Shown here one piece after another: positions 8,439 through 17,353 of a DNA stretch of 64,000 nucleotides. The position numbers and the translations under genes were made by a program. The stretch is from NCBI RefSeq assembly GCF_902459765.1, contig NZ_CABPSP010000002.1:434001-498000 (forward strand), in the 5' to 3' direction. The notes under the pieces are model-generated. The model was not told the origin of the DNA and did not search any database. It saw only the letters and a list, made by a program, of their open reading frames with translations. Source of the DNA: Pandoraea anapnoica. Its GTDB lineage: Bacteria > Pseudomonadota > Gammaproteobacteria > Burkholderiales > Burkholderiaceae. Within the stretch, counting starts at the first letter, position 1. Every line of letters starts with the position of its first letter.

Positions 8439-9335
8439 TCATTCGTCCAGCAACGCCATGAGGGTCATGGCGTTTCGCTGGCCCTGATCCTCGTAGTTGT
8501 TGTTGAATACGACATACACGCGCGCAACGACTTTCGCGATCACACGGATCGGATCGACCAACGCCGCCAGTTCCGCTTCGCGATAGTCGTAATTGAAACG
8601 ATCGGACGCCGCCGCGCTATCGCGCACGTTCCACGTCTGCTGATTGCGTCCGTGCAGACGCACGACCGCCGCGAGTGGCGACGTCGTCTCCCAGACTTGC
8701 GGGATGCTGTTCGTGAAGCCCTGCGGCTCGTCCACCGTCGTGTTGACCCAGCCCATCTCGCGCAGCCACGCCAGCGTCCTGTCGCAACGCTCGCCGTCGA
8801 ACCATCCGCGATGCCGGAACTCCGCGGCGATGCCGTAACCGGTCATACGTTGTGCGCAAGCTTCGACGTGCTCGCAGCTGGACTTGTCGCCCGTCAGCCA
8901 CGGCGGAAACTGGAAGTGCACCAGACCGAGCTTTCCTGCCTCGCGTAACGGCTCGATGGCCTCCAGATAGCGCCGCCAGATCTCGTCGATCAGCTCGGTC
9001 GGCAGGTCTTTGTAGTAGACGTTCGCTCGCGGCCCCGGCGGCAGCGCCGACTGGAGATCCTTGGGGAGCGCGATGCGCGGGGTCTGGTGGCCCGTGAGCA
9101 GACGAAATGCCTTGATATTGAAGACGAACGCGTCCGGGGTGCGCTCGACCCAAAGCCGCGCATTGGATCCCGAGGGCATCGCGTAGTAACTGCTGTCGAC
9201 TTCGACCATCGAAAACTGGCTGGCGTAGAAGCGCAGACGCGCTTCGGCAGACGTATGTCCCGGTGGATAAAACCGCTTGCAGGCGATCAGCGACTTGTCC
9301 GTCCACGACGCCGTACCGACATAGACCTTGCCCAT
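8439..9335 (-). CDS. DUF72 family protein (YecE-like TIM barrel)
   Basis: 298 residues beginning MGKVYVGTASWTDKSL, the classic DUF72 opening, with VEVDSSYYAMPS and FNIKAFRLLTGH further on. The function of the family is not established. The start at 9333-9335 has GGAGG seven bases upstream. A second ATG lies five codons earlier and the open frame extends to 9545, but those parts are off-family. A TATACT hexamer at 9414-9419 on this strand is a candidate -10 element about 70 nt before the start. Confidence 0.88.
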   Translation of the reverse strand: MGKVYVGTASWTDKSLIACKRFYPPGHTSAEARLRFYASQFSMVEVDSSYYAMPSGSNARLWVERTPDAFVFNIKAFRLLTGHQTPRIALPKDLQSALPPGPRANVYYKDLPTELIDEIWRRYLEAIEPLREAGKLGLVHFQFPPWLTGDKSSCEHVEACAQRMTGYGIAAEFRHRGWFDGERCDRTLAWLREMGWVNTTVDEPQGFTNSIPQVWETTSPLAAVVRLHGRNQQTWNVRDSAAASDRFNYDYREAELAALVDPIRVIAKVVARVYVVFNNNYEDQGQRNAMTLMALLDE

Positions 9336-9686
9336 CCCGGAGCCTCCCATTGGCGCGACACAGGCCGCGCGTCGGCCGGGTCGCCATCCCGATATTCCGG
9401 CAGCTTTCGCACAAGTATAGGCGCGTGCCAAGGCCTCACGGCGGCACTGCGTTCGACGTAAATTGCTCGGTGACACAACGCCCGGCGGACGGGGACTGGA
9501 CTGGGACGAACGCATGAAATACTGCATGCACATCTGATCCGGCACGCGCTCCCCGCGGCGTGCCGTTTATACGGCCCGCAGCTGACCCTGCGGGCCGCCT
9601 TTTTCGGATGGCATGCCGCGCGCTATCATGGTCCGCCATCAACATGCGGCCCGACAACGGATCGCCGCCTGCACGGACCTCTTGCC
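9336..9686 (+). other. Intergenic region with a tiny ORF and an unassigned terminator
   Basis: No normal gene fits here. On the plus strand a seven-codon ORF (9514-9537, MKYCMHI) is followed by a 7-bp hairpin (arms 9541-9547 and 9558-9564) and then by the intrinsic terminator at 9572-9606. A candidate promoter for the flavin reductase (TTTTCG, 17 bp, TATCAT at 9624-9629) lies after that terminator. The terminator therefore probably ends a short transcript starting within this region. Confidence 0.4.
9572..9606 (+). terminator. Intrinsic terminator with no assigned upstream gene
   Basis: CGGCCCGCAG (9572-9581) pairs with CTGCGGGCCG (9588-9597) and is followed by CCTTTTTC. The nearest upstream gene (DUF72) runs the other way, so what it terminates is unknown. 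Confidence 0.75.
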
Positions 9687-10259
9687 ATGACCGAACGTCT
9701 GCCCGTCGAACTTCCCAAAGCCTACCGTCTGCTCAACCACGGCCCGACCGTCCTCGTGGGAAGCGCGCACGACGGGCGTCGCAACGTCATGGCGGCCGCG
9801 TGGTCGATGCCGCTCGACTTCTCGCCGCCGAAGGTCGCCGTCGTCATCGACCGCAATACACTCACGCGCGAGCTGGTCGAAGCCTCGGGCGAGTTCTCGC
9901 TGAATGTGCCCGCGCGCATGATCGCGCGTGAGACGCTGGCGGTCGGCTCGGTGTCCGGACGTGACACCGATAAGTTCGCCGAAGGCACTGGCGTGACGGC
10001 CTTCAACGGCTCGCACATCACCGCGCCGCTCATCGATGGCTGCCTTGCATGGCTCGAATGCCGGGTGATTCCCGAACCGCACAACCAGGATCGCTACGAC
10101 CTGTTCCTCGGCGAAGTCGTGGCAGCGTGGGCCGATCCGCGTGCGTTTCACGACGGACACTGGCAGTTCGAACCCGGCACATCGCGCAGTCTGCATTACA
10201 TCGCCGGAGGCAACTTCTTCGAGACCGGCGAAGCTTTCGAAGTCAAACCCGGCAACTAA
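9687..10259 (+). CDS. Flavin reductase family protein
   Basis: 190 residues with the FMN-binding split-barrel pattern of flavin reductase-like proteins: GPTVLVGSAHDGRRNVMAAA near the N-terminus, FSPPKVAVVIDRNTLTRELV after it, and GEFSLNVPAR near residue 70. Members bind FMN and reduce flavin with NAD(P)H, or act as oxidoreductases themselves. No monooxygenase partner is adjacent. No strong Shine-Dalgarno precedes the ATG. The next gene starts 27 bp downstream, so the two may be co-transcribed. Confidence 0.82.
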   Translation: MTERLPVELPKAYRLLNHGPTVLVGSAHDGRRNVMAAAWSMPLDFSPPKVAVVIDRNTLTRELVEASGEFSLNVPARMIARETLAVGSVSGRDTDKFAEGTGVTAFNGSHITAPLIDGCLAWLECRVIPEPHNQDRYDLFLGEVVAAWADPRAFHDGHWQFEPGTSRSLHYIAGGNFFETGEAFEVKPGN

Positions 10260-10286
10260 CCCGACACTTCTCTCCGACAACCCGCC

Positions 10287-11852
10287 ATGAGCCACACCCT
10301 GCCGCCGCGCCGCGCGACCGACAGCACCGACAGCCTCTACAGCAGCGATCGTCCCGCGCAGACCGCGCACGCCTTGTGGCGTACGGGTGGCTCGGGCGGT
10401 ATGGGCCACGGGGAGAACAGGGGCGATGCCGTGGATGCGGGTGCGGGTGCCATCGCGTCGCCCTATTTGCCAAGTAGCCCCGAGCGGGGCAGAATTGAGA
10501 GCGTTACGGATGTCTTCGATCGTGAGTCCACGTGGCTCAACGCCCGTTCCGCCGTAGCACCTGAATCATCTGCGAAGTCTGCGTCGAGTCCATCGCCTTT
10601 CATGGCTTTTGCACCCGGTGCGTCGCTCGCATCTGCTATGCGCTTCGAGCATCACGAGTCGTTCGAACCTTTCGTGCAGTTGCCGAATTCGCGGCCCGAA
10701 CCATCTCCGTCGATGGCACTGCTGTCGTCCACCCGCTGGGCCCTGTCCACCCGTCGCGACATGACTGCATCCGGCCACAATTCCTCTGACGCCAACGATC
10801 TTAACGACGCCCGCGCCCGTCTCCTACGCTCGGCCGGCTCGCCACTTGGCCGGGCCAGTGGTGTGGGCCTCGACGAGGCAGAGCGCCTCGCCGCGCTGCG
10901 TCGTTATGAGATTCTCGACACACCGCCCGAACCTGCCTTCGACCGTATCGTGCGGCTTGCTTCGCACGTGCTGGGCGCGCCGATCTCGCTCGTCTCCCTG
11001 ATCGACGAATCGCGCCAGTGGTTCAAGGCGCGCCGGGGCATCGATGCCTCGCAAACGCCGCGCTCGATGGCTTTCTGCGCTCACGCCATTCTCAGCGACG
11101 ACGTGCTTGTCGTGCCCGACGCGCGCGCCGACCGGCGCTTCGCAGATAATCCGCTCGTAACTGGCGACCCGAACATCCGTTTCTACGCGGGGGCGCCGCT
11201 GCGCACGCCCGAAGGGCACCGGCTGGGCACGCTGTGCGTGATCGACCGCCGCCCCCGCGATCTCGACGACGAGAAACGCGGCCTGCTGGCGGATCTGTCC
11301 TCCCTTGTGGTGGATGAACTCGAACTGCGCCGCGTGAACCGGGTGCTCGGCGACATGGCGATGCGCGACGGCTTGACCGGCATGCTCAACCGCCGGGCTT
11401 TCCTCATGCAGGCCGACCGGCTGTTCGCGGTCGCCCGCGCGCAGCAGCGCCGCCTGTCCGTCCTGATGCTCGACATCGACCACTTCAAAGGTATCAACGA
11501 CACCTGGGGGCATGCCATTGGCGACAGGGTGATCGTCGAATTGACGTTGGTGTTGCGAGCCGCGCTGCGCAAGAGTACTGTGATCGGCCGTCTGGGCGGC
11601 GAGGAGTTCGCTGTGCTGCTGCCCGAGGCCGATGCGCAGCGTGCCCTGCAGGCGGCGGAGCGCATGCTCGTCGCGATCAATGGCGCAAGCGTACCGGGCC
11701 CGAATGGGAACGCGCCGGTGCGTTTTTCTGCCAGCATCGGTGTCGCCAGCCTCAGCCCGGACGACGCAGATTTCGGCACCCTGCTGCAACGCGCCGACCG
11801 CGCGCTTTATTCGGCCAAGCAGACCGGCCGCAATCGCGTGGCCGTGTTGTGA
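10287..11852 (+). CDS. GAF-GGDEF diguanylate cyclase
   Basis: Cytosolic enzyme predicted to make cyclic di-GMP. The first 185 residues or so are low-complexity and serine/alanine-rich. A GAF domain follows (about 195-345, with RRYEILDTPPEPAFDRIVRL at its start), then a GGDEF domain (about 350-521). The active-site motif is intact (GGEEF, residues 437-441). The RxxD inhibitory site expected five residues upstream reads RKST, so product inhibition is probably absent. The start is uncertain: the ATG at 10287 has no clear ribosome site, and internal ATGs in the disordered region could be used. This is the first of four c-di-GMP enzymes between 10.3 and 23.0 kb. Confidence 0.85.
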   Translation: MSHTLPPRRATDSTDSLYSSDRPAQTAHALWRTGGSGGMGHGENRGDAVDAGAGAIASPYLPSSPERGRIESVTDVFDRESTWLNARSAVAPESSAKSASSPSPFMAFAPGASLASAMRFEHHESFEPFVQLPNSRPEPSPSMALLSSTRWALSTRRDMTASGHNSSDANDLNDARARLLRSAGSPLGRASGVGLDEAERLAALRRYEILDTPPEPAFDRIVRLASHVLGAPISLVSLIDESRQWFKARRGIDASQTPRSMAFCAHAILSDDVLVVPDARADRRFADNPLVTGDPNIRFYAGAPLRTPEGHRLGTLCVIDRRPRDLDDEKRGLLADLSSLVVDELELRRVNRVLGDMAMRDGLTGMLNRRAFLMQADRLFAVARAQQRRLSVLMLDIDHFKGINDTWGHAIGDRVIVELTLVLRAALRKSTVIGRLGGEEFAVLLPEADAQRALQAAERMLVAINGASVPGPNGNAPVRFSASIGVASLSPDDADFGTLLQRADRALYSAKQTGRNRVAVL

Positions 11853-11904
11853 TGTCCCCTCCCCTGTCGACCGATTCCGACTGAAGACGTAAGCCACAAC
11901 CGCA

Positions 11905-12483
<579 letters not shown>

Positions 12484-12549
12484 TCTTCTTGACACGGTAC
12501 CCCGTGGCAGTCGACGCGCACCGGGTTTTTCCGTAGTATCCGCACCACT

Positions 12550-12768
12550 ATGCAAAACGTAACTTTTGAACTGACGGGCGAATTCGTCGCCCTGAACGAC
12601 CTGCTCAAACTCACCGGCGTCGTCGATTCCGGCGGCGCGGGCAAAGTCATGGTGGCCAACGGCGCGGTCAGTGTCGACGGCCAGATCGAGACCCGCAAGA
12701 CCTGCAAGATCCGTGCAGGCCAGACAGTCGCTGTCGATGGCGTGCGTATCCGGGTGAAGGCCGCCTGA
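12550..12768 (+). CDS. S4-domain RNA-binding protein, YbcJ-like
   Basis: 72-residue protein that is little more than an S4 domain: LNDLLKLTGVVDSGGAGKVM then VANGAVSVDGQIETRKTCKI. This matches the YbcJ/YaaA type of small RNA-binding proteins. RNA binding is inferred from the fold; the target is unknown. It lies 66 bp after the channel gene and a TTGACA hexamer at 12488-12493 may belong to its promoter, though no good -10 follows at the right spacing. Confidence 0.82.
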   Translation: MQNVTFELTGEFVALNDLLKLTGVVDSGGAGKVMVANGAVSVDGQIETRKTCKIRAGQTVAVDGVRIRVKAA

Positions 12769-12919
12769 AGGGCCCATAAAGCCCGCATAAGGACCGCCTC
12801 CCCCCGGTTTATCCCACGTGAGCCTGCCTCCGCAGGTCGCTATACTTGAAAGCGATTTTGGCGTGTCAGCCCCAGTCACCCCCGACAATGATTGCAGGAC
12901 GTCCGAGGAGGCCCTTGCG

Positions 12920-15556
12920 ATGGTCGTGCCCGGATCACCGTCCGTCACAGGCGCCTCACCGGCACCGGGACGCGAAGCGCTGCTCGAAGCTCTCGACCGG
13001 TCGCTGGGCACGCTTACGCTCACGCCGGACGGTCTCATCGCCGACGTCAACGACAAGTTCCTCGGTGTCTTCGGGTACACACGCGATCAACTGATCGGCA
13101 AACCGCACGCCATGCTGTGCGACGCGGCCGACCCGACGTGCGGCGACGCCCTCGCGCAGGTGCTCACCACGCGGCGCTCGCATACCGATCAGGTCCGCCG
13201 CCTTCGCCACGACGGCAGCACCGTTTGGCTCGAGGCCACCTACAACCCCATCTTCGACGACGACGGCAAACTCGCCTTCGTGATCAAGCTGGCCGTGGAC
13301 GTGACGGACCGCGTGGCGCGTCAGGCCGCCGACGACGCGCGTCTGCATCTGCTGTCGCTCGGCGTCGACGAAACGGACAACGCTGTCCTCATCACCGACG
13401 CCCAGAGCCGCGTCTGTTATGTGAACGCCGGTTTCACCCGCATGCTCGGTTACGCGGCGAGCGAGGTCGTCGGCCAGTCGGTGCACGCCTCGTCCGGCGA
13501 CAGTCTGATGGACGAATTCGCGAGCGGCGCAGCGGCGATCGAGGTCAAACAAGCCCTCTCCGGGTGCCTCGTATCCGCGCGCGACGGCCGCAGTTGCCAT
13601 TGCGAAGTGCTGGTGCGCACCGCGCAGCGTCAACCGCTGTGGGTCTCCGTCGTGACGAACCCGATTCTCGACGCACAGGGCAAGCTCGTGAACGCGGTGG
13701 TGCTGTTCACTGACATCACGCAATCGAAAATTCAGGAAGTGTTGCAACACAAGGCGTTGGCTGCGATGGTGCGCGATGCGCCGCTCGTCGAAGTGCTCAC
13801 ACTCGTGTGCCGCGAACTGGAACAGATCGCACCGGAAGTCATGGCCTCGGTCGTGCGGGTGGATGCCGAAGGCAAGTTGCGTCCGCAAGCCGGGCCCAGT
13901 CTGCCTGCGCAATATCACCAGACCGTCGATGGCATCGCCATCGGCCCGAACGTGGGCACGTGCGGCACAGCGGCATTTCTGGCGCGGCCGGTGATCGTGA
14001 CCGACATCGCCAACGATCCGCGCTGGGCCGATTATCGCGAGATGGCGACCGAGTATGGGCTGGCGGCGTCGTGGGCGATGCCGATCATCGCGAACGACGG
14101 CCGGGTGCTCGGCGTACTCGCGTTTTACTACCGCACGGCGCGCGGCCCGGACGCCCTGCATGAGCGGCTGGTCGACGTCTGCGTGCATCTGTGCAAACTC
14201 GCCTTCGAGCGCGACGAATCGCGCACGCGCATCCGTCAACTGGCGTTCTCCGACAGCCTGACGGGGTTGCCCAATCGCAGCATGCTCGGCGTGCTCGCCG
14301 CACAGGCCATCGCGAGTGCGTCCGAGCTGAACACGCGCATGGCGGTGATCTTCATCGATCTGGATCGCTTCAAGCAGGTCAACGATTCGCTCGGCCATCA
14401 GGCGGGCGACGTACTGCTGCGAACGATTGCCCAGCGCCTGCGCCGTTCACTGCGCGGCGCGGATATCGTTGCAAGGCTCTCAGGCGACGAGTTCGTCGCC
14501 GTACTTACCGAATGCGATCCCGAACGGCTCGACATCGCGATCGAGCGCATGCGCACGGCGCTGAGCGCCCCGTGTCAGGTCGACGGCGTAACGCTCGTGC
14601 CGTCGGGCAGCTTCGGCATCAGCCTATATCCGAACCATGGACGGGAATTTGACATCCTGCTGCAACGCGCGGACATGGCGATGTATCAGGCGAAGATGAC
14701 GAGCCCGGGGAGCGTGCGCTTTTACCACGAGGACATGAACGTCCACGCGCAGGAACGGCTGGAGCTGGAGACCGCCATGCGCGACGCACTGCGTCTGGGC
14801 AAGCTGCAGTTGTTCTATCAGCCGCAGATCAATCTGCTCGACGAGTCGGTGTACGGCGCAGAAGCCCTCTCGCGCTGGACGCACCCGCAGTACGGCGAGG
14901 TGCCACCGTCACGCTTCATCGCGCTGGCCGAGGAATGCGGCCTGATCGGCGAACTGGGCACGTGGACGCTACGCGAATCGTGCCGTCAACTGGCCGACTG
15001 GCGACGACGCGGTGTCGGCATCGGCAACGTGTCGGTCAATCTGTCGCCAACCAACTTCCACGATCACGATCTGCCGCACACGATTGCCGAAGCGCTAGCC
15101 GATCACGAACTACCGCCGTCGTGCCTGGCCATTGAGATCACGGAAAGCGTGCTGATGGATCACAACCCCAGCACGCTGCGCATCATCGAGGAAGTCCACA
15201 ACCTGGGCGTGCGGCTGTCGATGGACGACTTCGGCACCGGGTATTCGAGTCTCGGCTATCTGCGCCGACTGCCGGTTTCGGAACTGAAACTCGACCGCAG
15301 CTTCGTGCACGACATTGCGCGCGACGAAACGGTGCGTGCGCTGACCAATGCGATCATCAGCATCGGTCGCAATCTGCATCTCACCGTGGTGGCCGAAGGG
15401 GTGGAAGACGAAGCCCAGCGCGACTTGCTGGTCGCACAAGGCTATCGCGTGGCGCAGGGGTATCTGTTCTCCCCCGCTTTGAGTGCCGACGATCTGGAAC
15501 ACTGGCTCGAACGCTGGTCCGCGCAGCGACGTTCGCCCGACCCTGTTCAATCCTGA
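12920..15556 (+). CDS. PAS-PAS-GAF-GGDEF-EAL cyclic-di-GMP enzyme (DosP-like architecture)
   Basis: 878 residues from the ATG at 12920, which has GAGGAGG eight bases upstream. A GTG at 12818 in the same frame would add 34 residues. Domains in order: PAS1 (about 20-130), PAS2 (150-265), GAF (285-430), GGDEF (440-600) and EAL (610-865). The cyclase motif is altered to SGDEF, so cyclase activity is doubtful. The EAL side looks intact: AEALSRW, NVSVNLSP, EITESVL, DDFGTGYSSLGYL and VVAEGVED. A c-di-GMP phosphodiesterase is the best guess. The order and linker resemble the E. coli oxygen sensor DosP, but no haem-ligand histidine could be placed with confidence in PAS1. No transmembrane segment is seen. 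Confidence 0.85.
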   Translation: MVVPGSPSVTGASPAPGREALLEALDRSLGTLTLTPDGLIADVNDKFLGVFGYTRDQLIGKPHAMLCDAADPTCGDALAQVLTTRRSHTDQVRRLRHDGSTVWLEATYNPIFDDDGKLAFVIKLAVDVTDRVARQAADDARLHLLSLGVDETDNAVLITDAQSRVCYVNAGFTRMLGYAASEVVGQSVHASSGDSLMDEFASGAAAIEVKQALSGCLVSARDGRSCHCEVLVRTAQRQPLWVSVVTNPILDAQGKLVNAVVLFTDITQSKIQEVLQHKALAAMVRDAPLVEVLTLVCRELEQIAPEVMASVVRVDAEGKLRPQAGPSLPAQYHQTVDGIAIGPNVGTCGTAAFLARPVIVTDIANDPRWADYREMATEYGLAASWAMPIIANDGRVLGVLAFYYRTARGPDALHERLVDVCVHLCKLAFERDESRTRIRQLAFSDSLTGLPNRSMLGVLAAQAIASASELNTRMAVIFIDLDRFKQVNDSLGHQAGDVLLRTIAQRLRRSLRGADIVARLSGDEFVAVLTECDPERLDIAIERMRTALSAPCQVDGVTLVPSGSFGISLYPNHGREFDILLQRADMAMYQAKMTSPGSVRFYHEDMNVHAQERLELETAMRDALRLGKLQLFYQPQINLLDESVYGAEALSRWTHPQYGEVPPSRFIALAEECGLIGELGTWTLRESCRQLADWRRRGVGIGNVSVNLSPTNFHDHDLPHTIAEALADHELPPSCLAIEITESVLMDHNPSTLRIIEEVHNLGVRLSMDDFGTGYSSLGYLRRLPVSELKLDRSFVHDIARDETVRALTNAIISIGRNLHLTVVAEGVEDEAQRDLLVAQGYRVAQGYLFSPALSADDLEHWLERWSAQRRSPDPVQS

Positions 15557-15557
15557 A

Positions 15558-15791
15558 TCAAGGCGCCAACCCCAATTCCAGCTGATGCAGGGCCGTCTCG
15601 ATGGCCTGGCTCTGTTCGCCGTCGAGGGCATCGGCCGCCACACTCATCTCACGGCGGTAGATCATCTCGCCGTAGATGTTCGCCAACACGCGCGCTGCCG
15701 GACACAACGACAGGTTGCTGTCTGCGGCCTGATGACTGGTCCAGTAGTTGATCGCTTGCTCAATGTCGGCGATGGAATAGTTGGCTTTCAT
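15558..15791 (-). CDS. DUF3717 family protein, likely SOS-regulated
   Basis: 77-residue small protein matching the DUF3717 pattern common in Burkholderiales: YSIADIEQAINYWTSHQ at the start, then LCPAARVLANIYGEMIYRRE. Its function is unknown. It is convergent with the large EAL gene, with stops 1 bp apart. A LexA-type box (15821-15840) lies 29 bp before its ATG, and a perfect TATAAT on this strand sits inside the box (15828-15833) with TTCTCA 18 bp upstream. LexA binding would cover the -10 element, so induction by DNA damage is the straightforward prediction. Confidence 0.8.
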   Translation of the reverse strand: MKANYSIADIEQAINYWTSHQAADSNLSLCPAARVLANIYGEMIYRREMSVAADALDGEQSQAIETALHQLELGLAP

Positions 15792-15820
15792 GAGATGTCG
15801 TGTCTCGCCGTGGAGTGGAA

Positions 15821-15840
15821 TACTGTAATTATATACAGTA
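15821..15840. promoter_or_regulatory. LexA (SOS) box with embedded minus-strand -10
   Basis: TACTGTAATTATATACAGTA differs from the E. coli-type consensus TACTG(TA)5CAGTA at only two central positions and has the required CTGT-N8-ACAG core with symmetric outer bases. On the minus strand it contains TATAAT (15828-15833). It lies between DUF3717 (minus) and a 62-codon ORF (plus) and could control either or both. Confidence 0.8.
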
Positions 15841-15856
15841 TTCAGGAAGTCTGAGA

Positions 15857-16045
15857 ATGGCCCAATCCCGGACCATTGACGTCAATTCTCGGGTGCACGT
15901 TTCGGAACTGCAACACTTGATGCTCGACATCGGACGCCGTGCTGCCGACGCGCGCCAACAATTTGCGCAAAATCATCCACTTAGCAACTCCGGCACGATA
16001 ATGGCTTACGGCAGAGGAAACGCTGCGCAACGTCCCCACCGTTAG
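15857..16045 (+). CDS. Small hypothetical protein downstream of the LexA box
   Basis: 62 codons starting at ATG 15857, 16 bp after the SOS box, with AGGAAG about 7 bp upstream of the start. The product (MAQSRTIDVNSRVHVSELQH and onward) has no recognised domain, signal or membrane segment. The first half could form an amphipathic helix; the tail is glycine/arginine-rich. With so short a spacing the leader would be very short. It may be a real SOS peptide or a chance frame; codon use does not decide. Confidence 0.35.
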   Translation: MAQSRTIDVNSRVHVSELQHLMLDIGRRAADARQQFAQNHPLSNSGTIMAYGRGNAAQRPHR

Positions 16046-16083
16046 CAAAGCGCCCCCCCACGATTGCCCCGACGGAGCCCATC

Positions 16084-16551
16084 ATGCCGCCGAGACACGT
16101 CACACCCTGCACGCGCGTTTGCCCGCCTGGTGTTTGCCTGCTGAATCACGACAGACGGCGTCGCCCGGACATCCTGCGATGGCTCACTCTGCTGGCGATC
16201 GGTCTGCTGGCCACGATGGCCGCCCCACACGTCCAAGCGCAATCGATGCCTCCATCCACGGCGAAACCCGCAGATGCGTTTCACCAGCCTTGCGTCGCCG
16301 TGCGGGCAGTGCCTAACGAGTCAGCACGTGATGTGTCGGGCGCTGCGAGGGCCTTCGTCCTCACCTCGCGCGTGAGCACACTGCACAAACAGTACGTCGA
16401 TCTGGACGATCGCTGCGCGACCCCGCCAGCGTTCGCACCGACCCGCGACGTCGACTCGACCTCCGTCTGGTATGTCGACGCGCCCGCCGCCGGTGTGCAC
16501 GCACCGTCGCGTCATCCGGGGGCACTGACCTTACACGGCGTGACGTCCTGA
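16084..16551 (+). CDS. Hypothetical secreted protein
   Basis: 155 residues, not recognised. An arginine-rich N-terminus is followed by a hydrophobic stretch and a signal-peptidase-like site (WLTLLAIGLLATMAAPHVQA, about residues 33-52), suggesting export. The mature part is about 100 residues with two cysteines (CVAV and DRCATPP) that could form a disulfide. The start may be an internal one nearer the hydrophobic core, because 30 residues ahead of a signal core is long. There is no operon partner with a known function. Confidence 0.5.
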   Translation: MPPRHVTPCTRVCPPGVCLLNHDRRRRPDILRWLTLLAIGLLATMAAPHVQAQSMPPSTAKPADAFHQPCVAVRAVPNESARDVSGAARAFVLTSRVSTLHKQYVDLDDRCATPPAFAPTRDVDSTSVWYVDAPAAGVHAPSRHPGALTLHGVTS

Positions 16552-16639
16552 GCGACGCGACGCCGCGTTTGTTATGCTGCGACTTTCGCGCACCGGTTAT
16601 GCACGTCGCCGTCGCGCTTCCTGATTCTCCCGAACCACA

Positions 16640-16966
16640 ATGTCCGCCAAGACTCCCGAGCCCCAGAAGACCTCAGCCAACGCCACGGGTAACGCCCGCA
16701 ACAAACTCGCAGCCGACGTGTCGCCGCCCCCGCCGGGTGCCATTCCGCTGGCCTGGGTCGGCCTGCTGGCGGCCGCGGCCTGGGTGCTAAAAAGCCCGAA
16801 TCCCACCTGGGGCGTCGGCGTACTCTGCCTTTGCGCCGGACTGATCTCCTCGTTCGGCGCTCGCCGCCGTGGACGCGCGCCGTGGCCTGCCTTCTTTACG
16901 GGATTACTGCCGGTCGGCGTCGCGCTGTTCTTCGCGCTGCTCATGCTTCGTCCCCTGCTGCGATGA
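16640..16966 (+). CDS. Hypothetical small membrane protein
   Basis: 108 residues. A proline/alanine-rich cytosolic N-terminus of about 33 residues is followed by three hydrophobic segments: PLAWVGLLAAAAWVL, GVGVLCLCAGLISSFGA and FFTGLLPVGVALFFALLMLR. An RRRGR cluster between the second and third segments suggests a cytosolic loop. No family was recognised and there is no operon partner with a known function. Confidence 0.55.
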   Translation: MSAKTPEPQKTSANATGNARNKLAADVSPPPPGAIPLAWVGLLAAAAWVLKSPNPTWGVGVLCLCAGLISSFGARRRGRAPWPAFFTGLLPVGVALFFALLMLRPLLR

Positions 16967-17353
16967 CAGTTCACGTGCGGGTCACGGCAATGACACTCGC
17001 CGAGAGCCGCATCGTCCCCCTTAAGTTACCCACAACTTCTGTGGATAACCCACTGGATAACCTGACACCACCCTCTTGAGACGCCCGCCGTTACACGCTG
17101 TCAAGAGGATTGCCCGTTTCAGCATCAGCATTGGATAAATTTTTTGAGCTTGACGTTTTGCCTCGCTTCTGTGCGCAAACGTCACGGGTTTGACATGCGC
17201 TCGGACGCCGTCGGCCCCGAGGTCGCGGAGGTGGCAACAAGGGACCCCGGAGAGAGCGCAGAGGGTTCGCAGCCCGGGTGAATCGGCCTATGATGGAGAC
17301 ATGCGACACGTCGCAATGCTTCTTTTCAGTGACTTTTGGGGAGAACGTCTCGT
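16967..17353. other. 387-bp intergenic region with paired DnaA-box-like sites
   Basis: Contains TTACCCACA (17026-17034, one mismatch to the TTATCCACA box) facing a perfect TGTGGATAA (17040-17048) five bases apart, then a partial TGGATAAC. Promoter-like hexamers occur later (TTGACG near 17152, TTTGACAT near 17190), upstream of the 114-residue gene. No other gene is supported. Confidence 0.5.

Noticed and set aside
12956-14398. A 480-codon frame antisense to the DosP-like gene
   Set aside because: Shadow frame; histidine/arginine-rich composition and no start signal.
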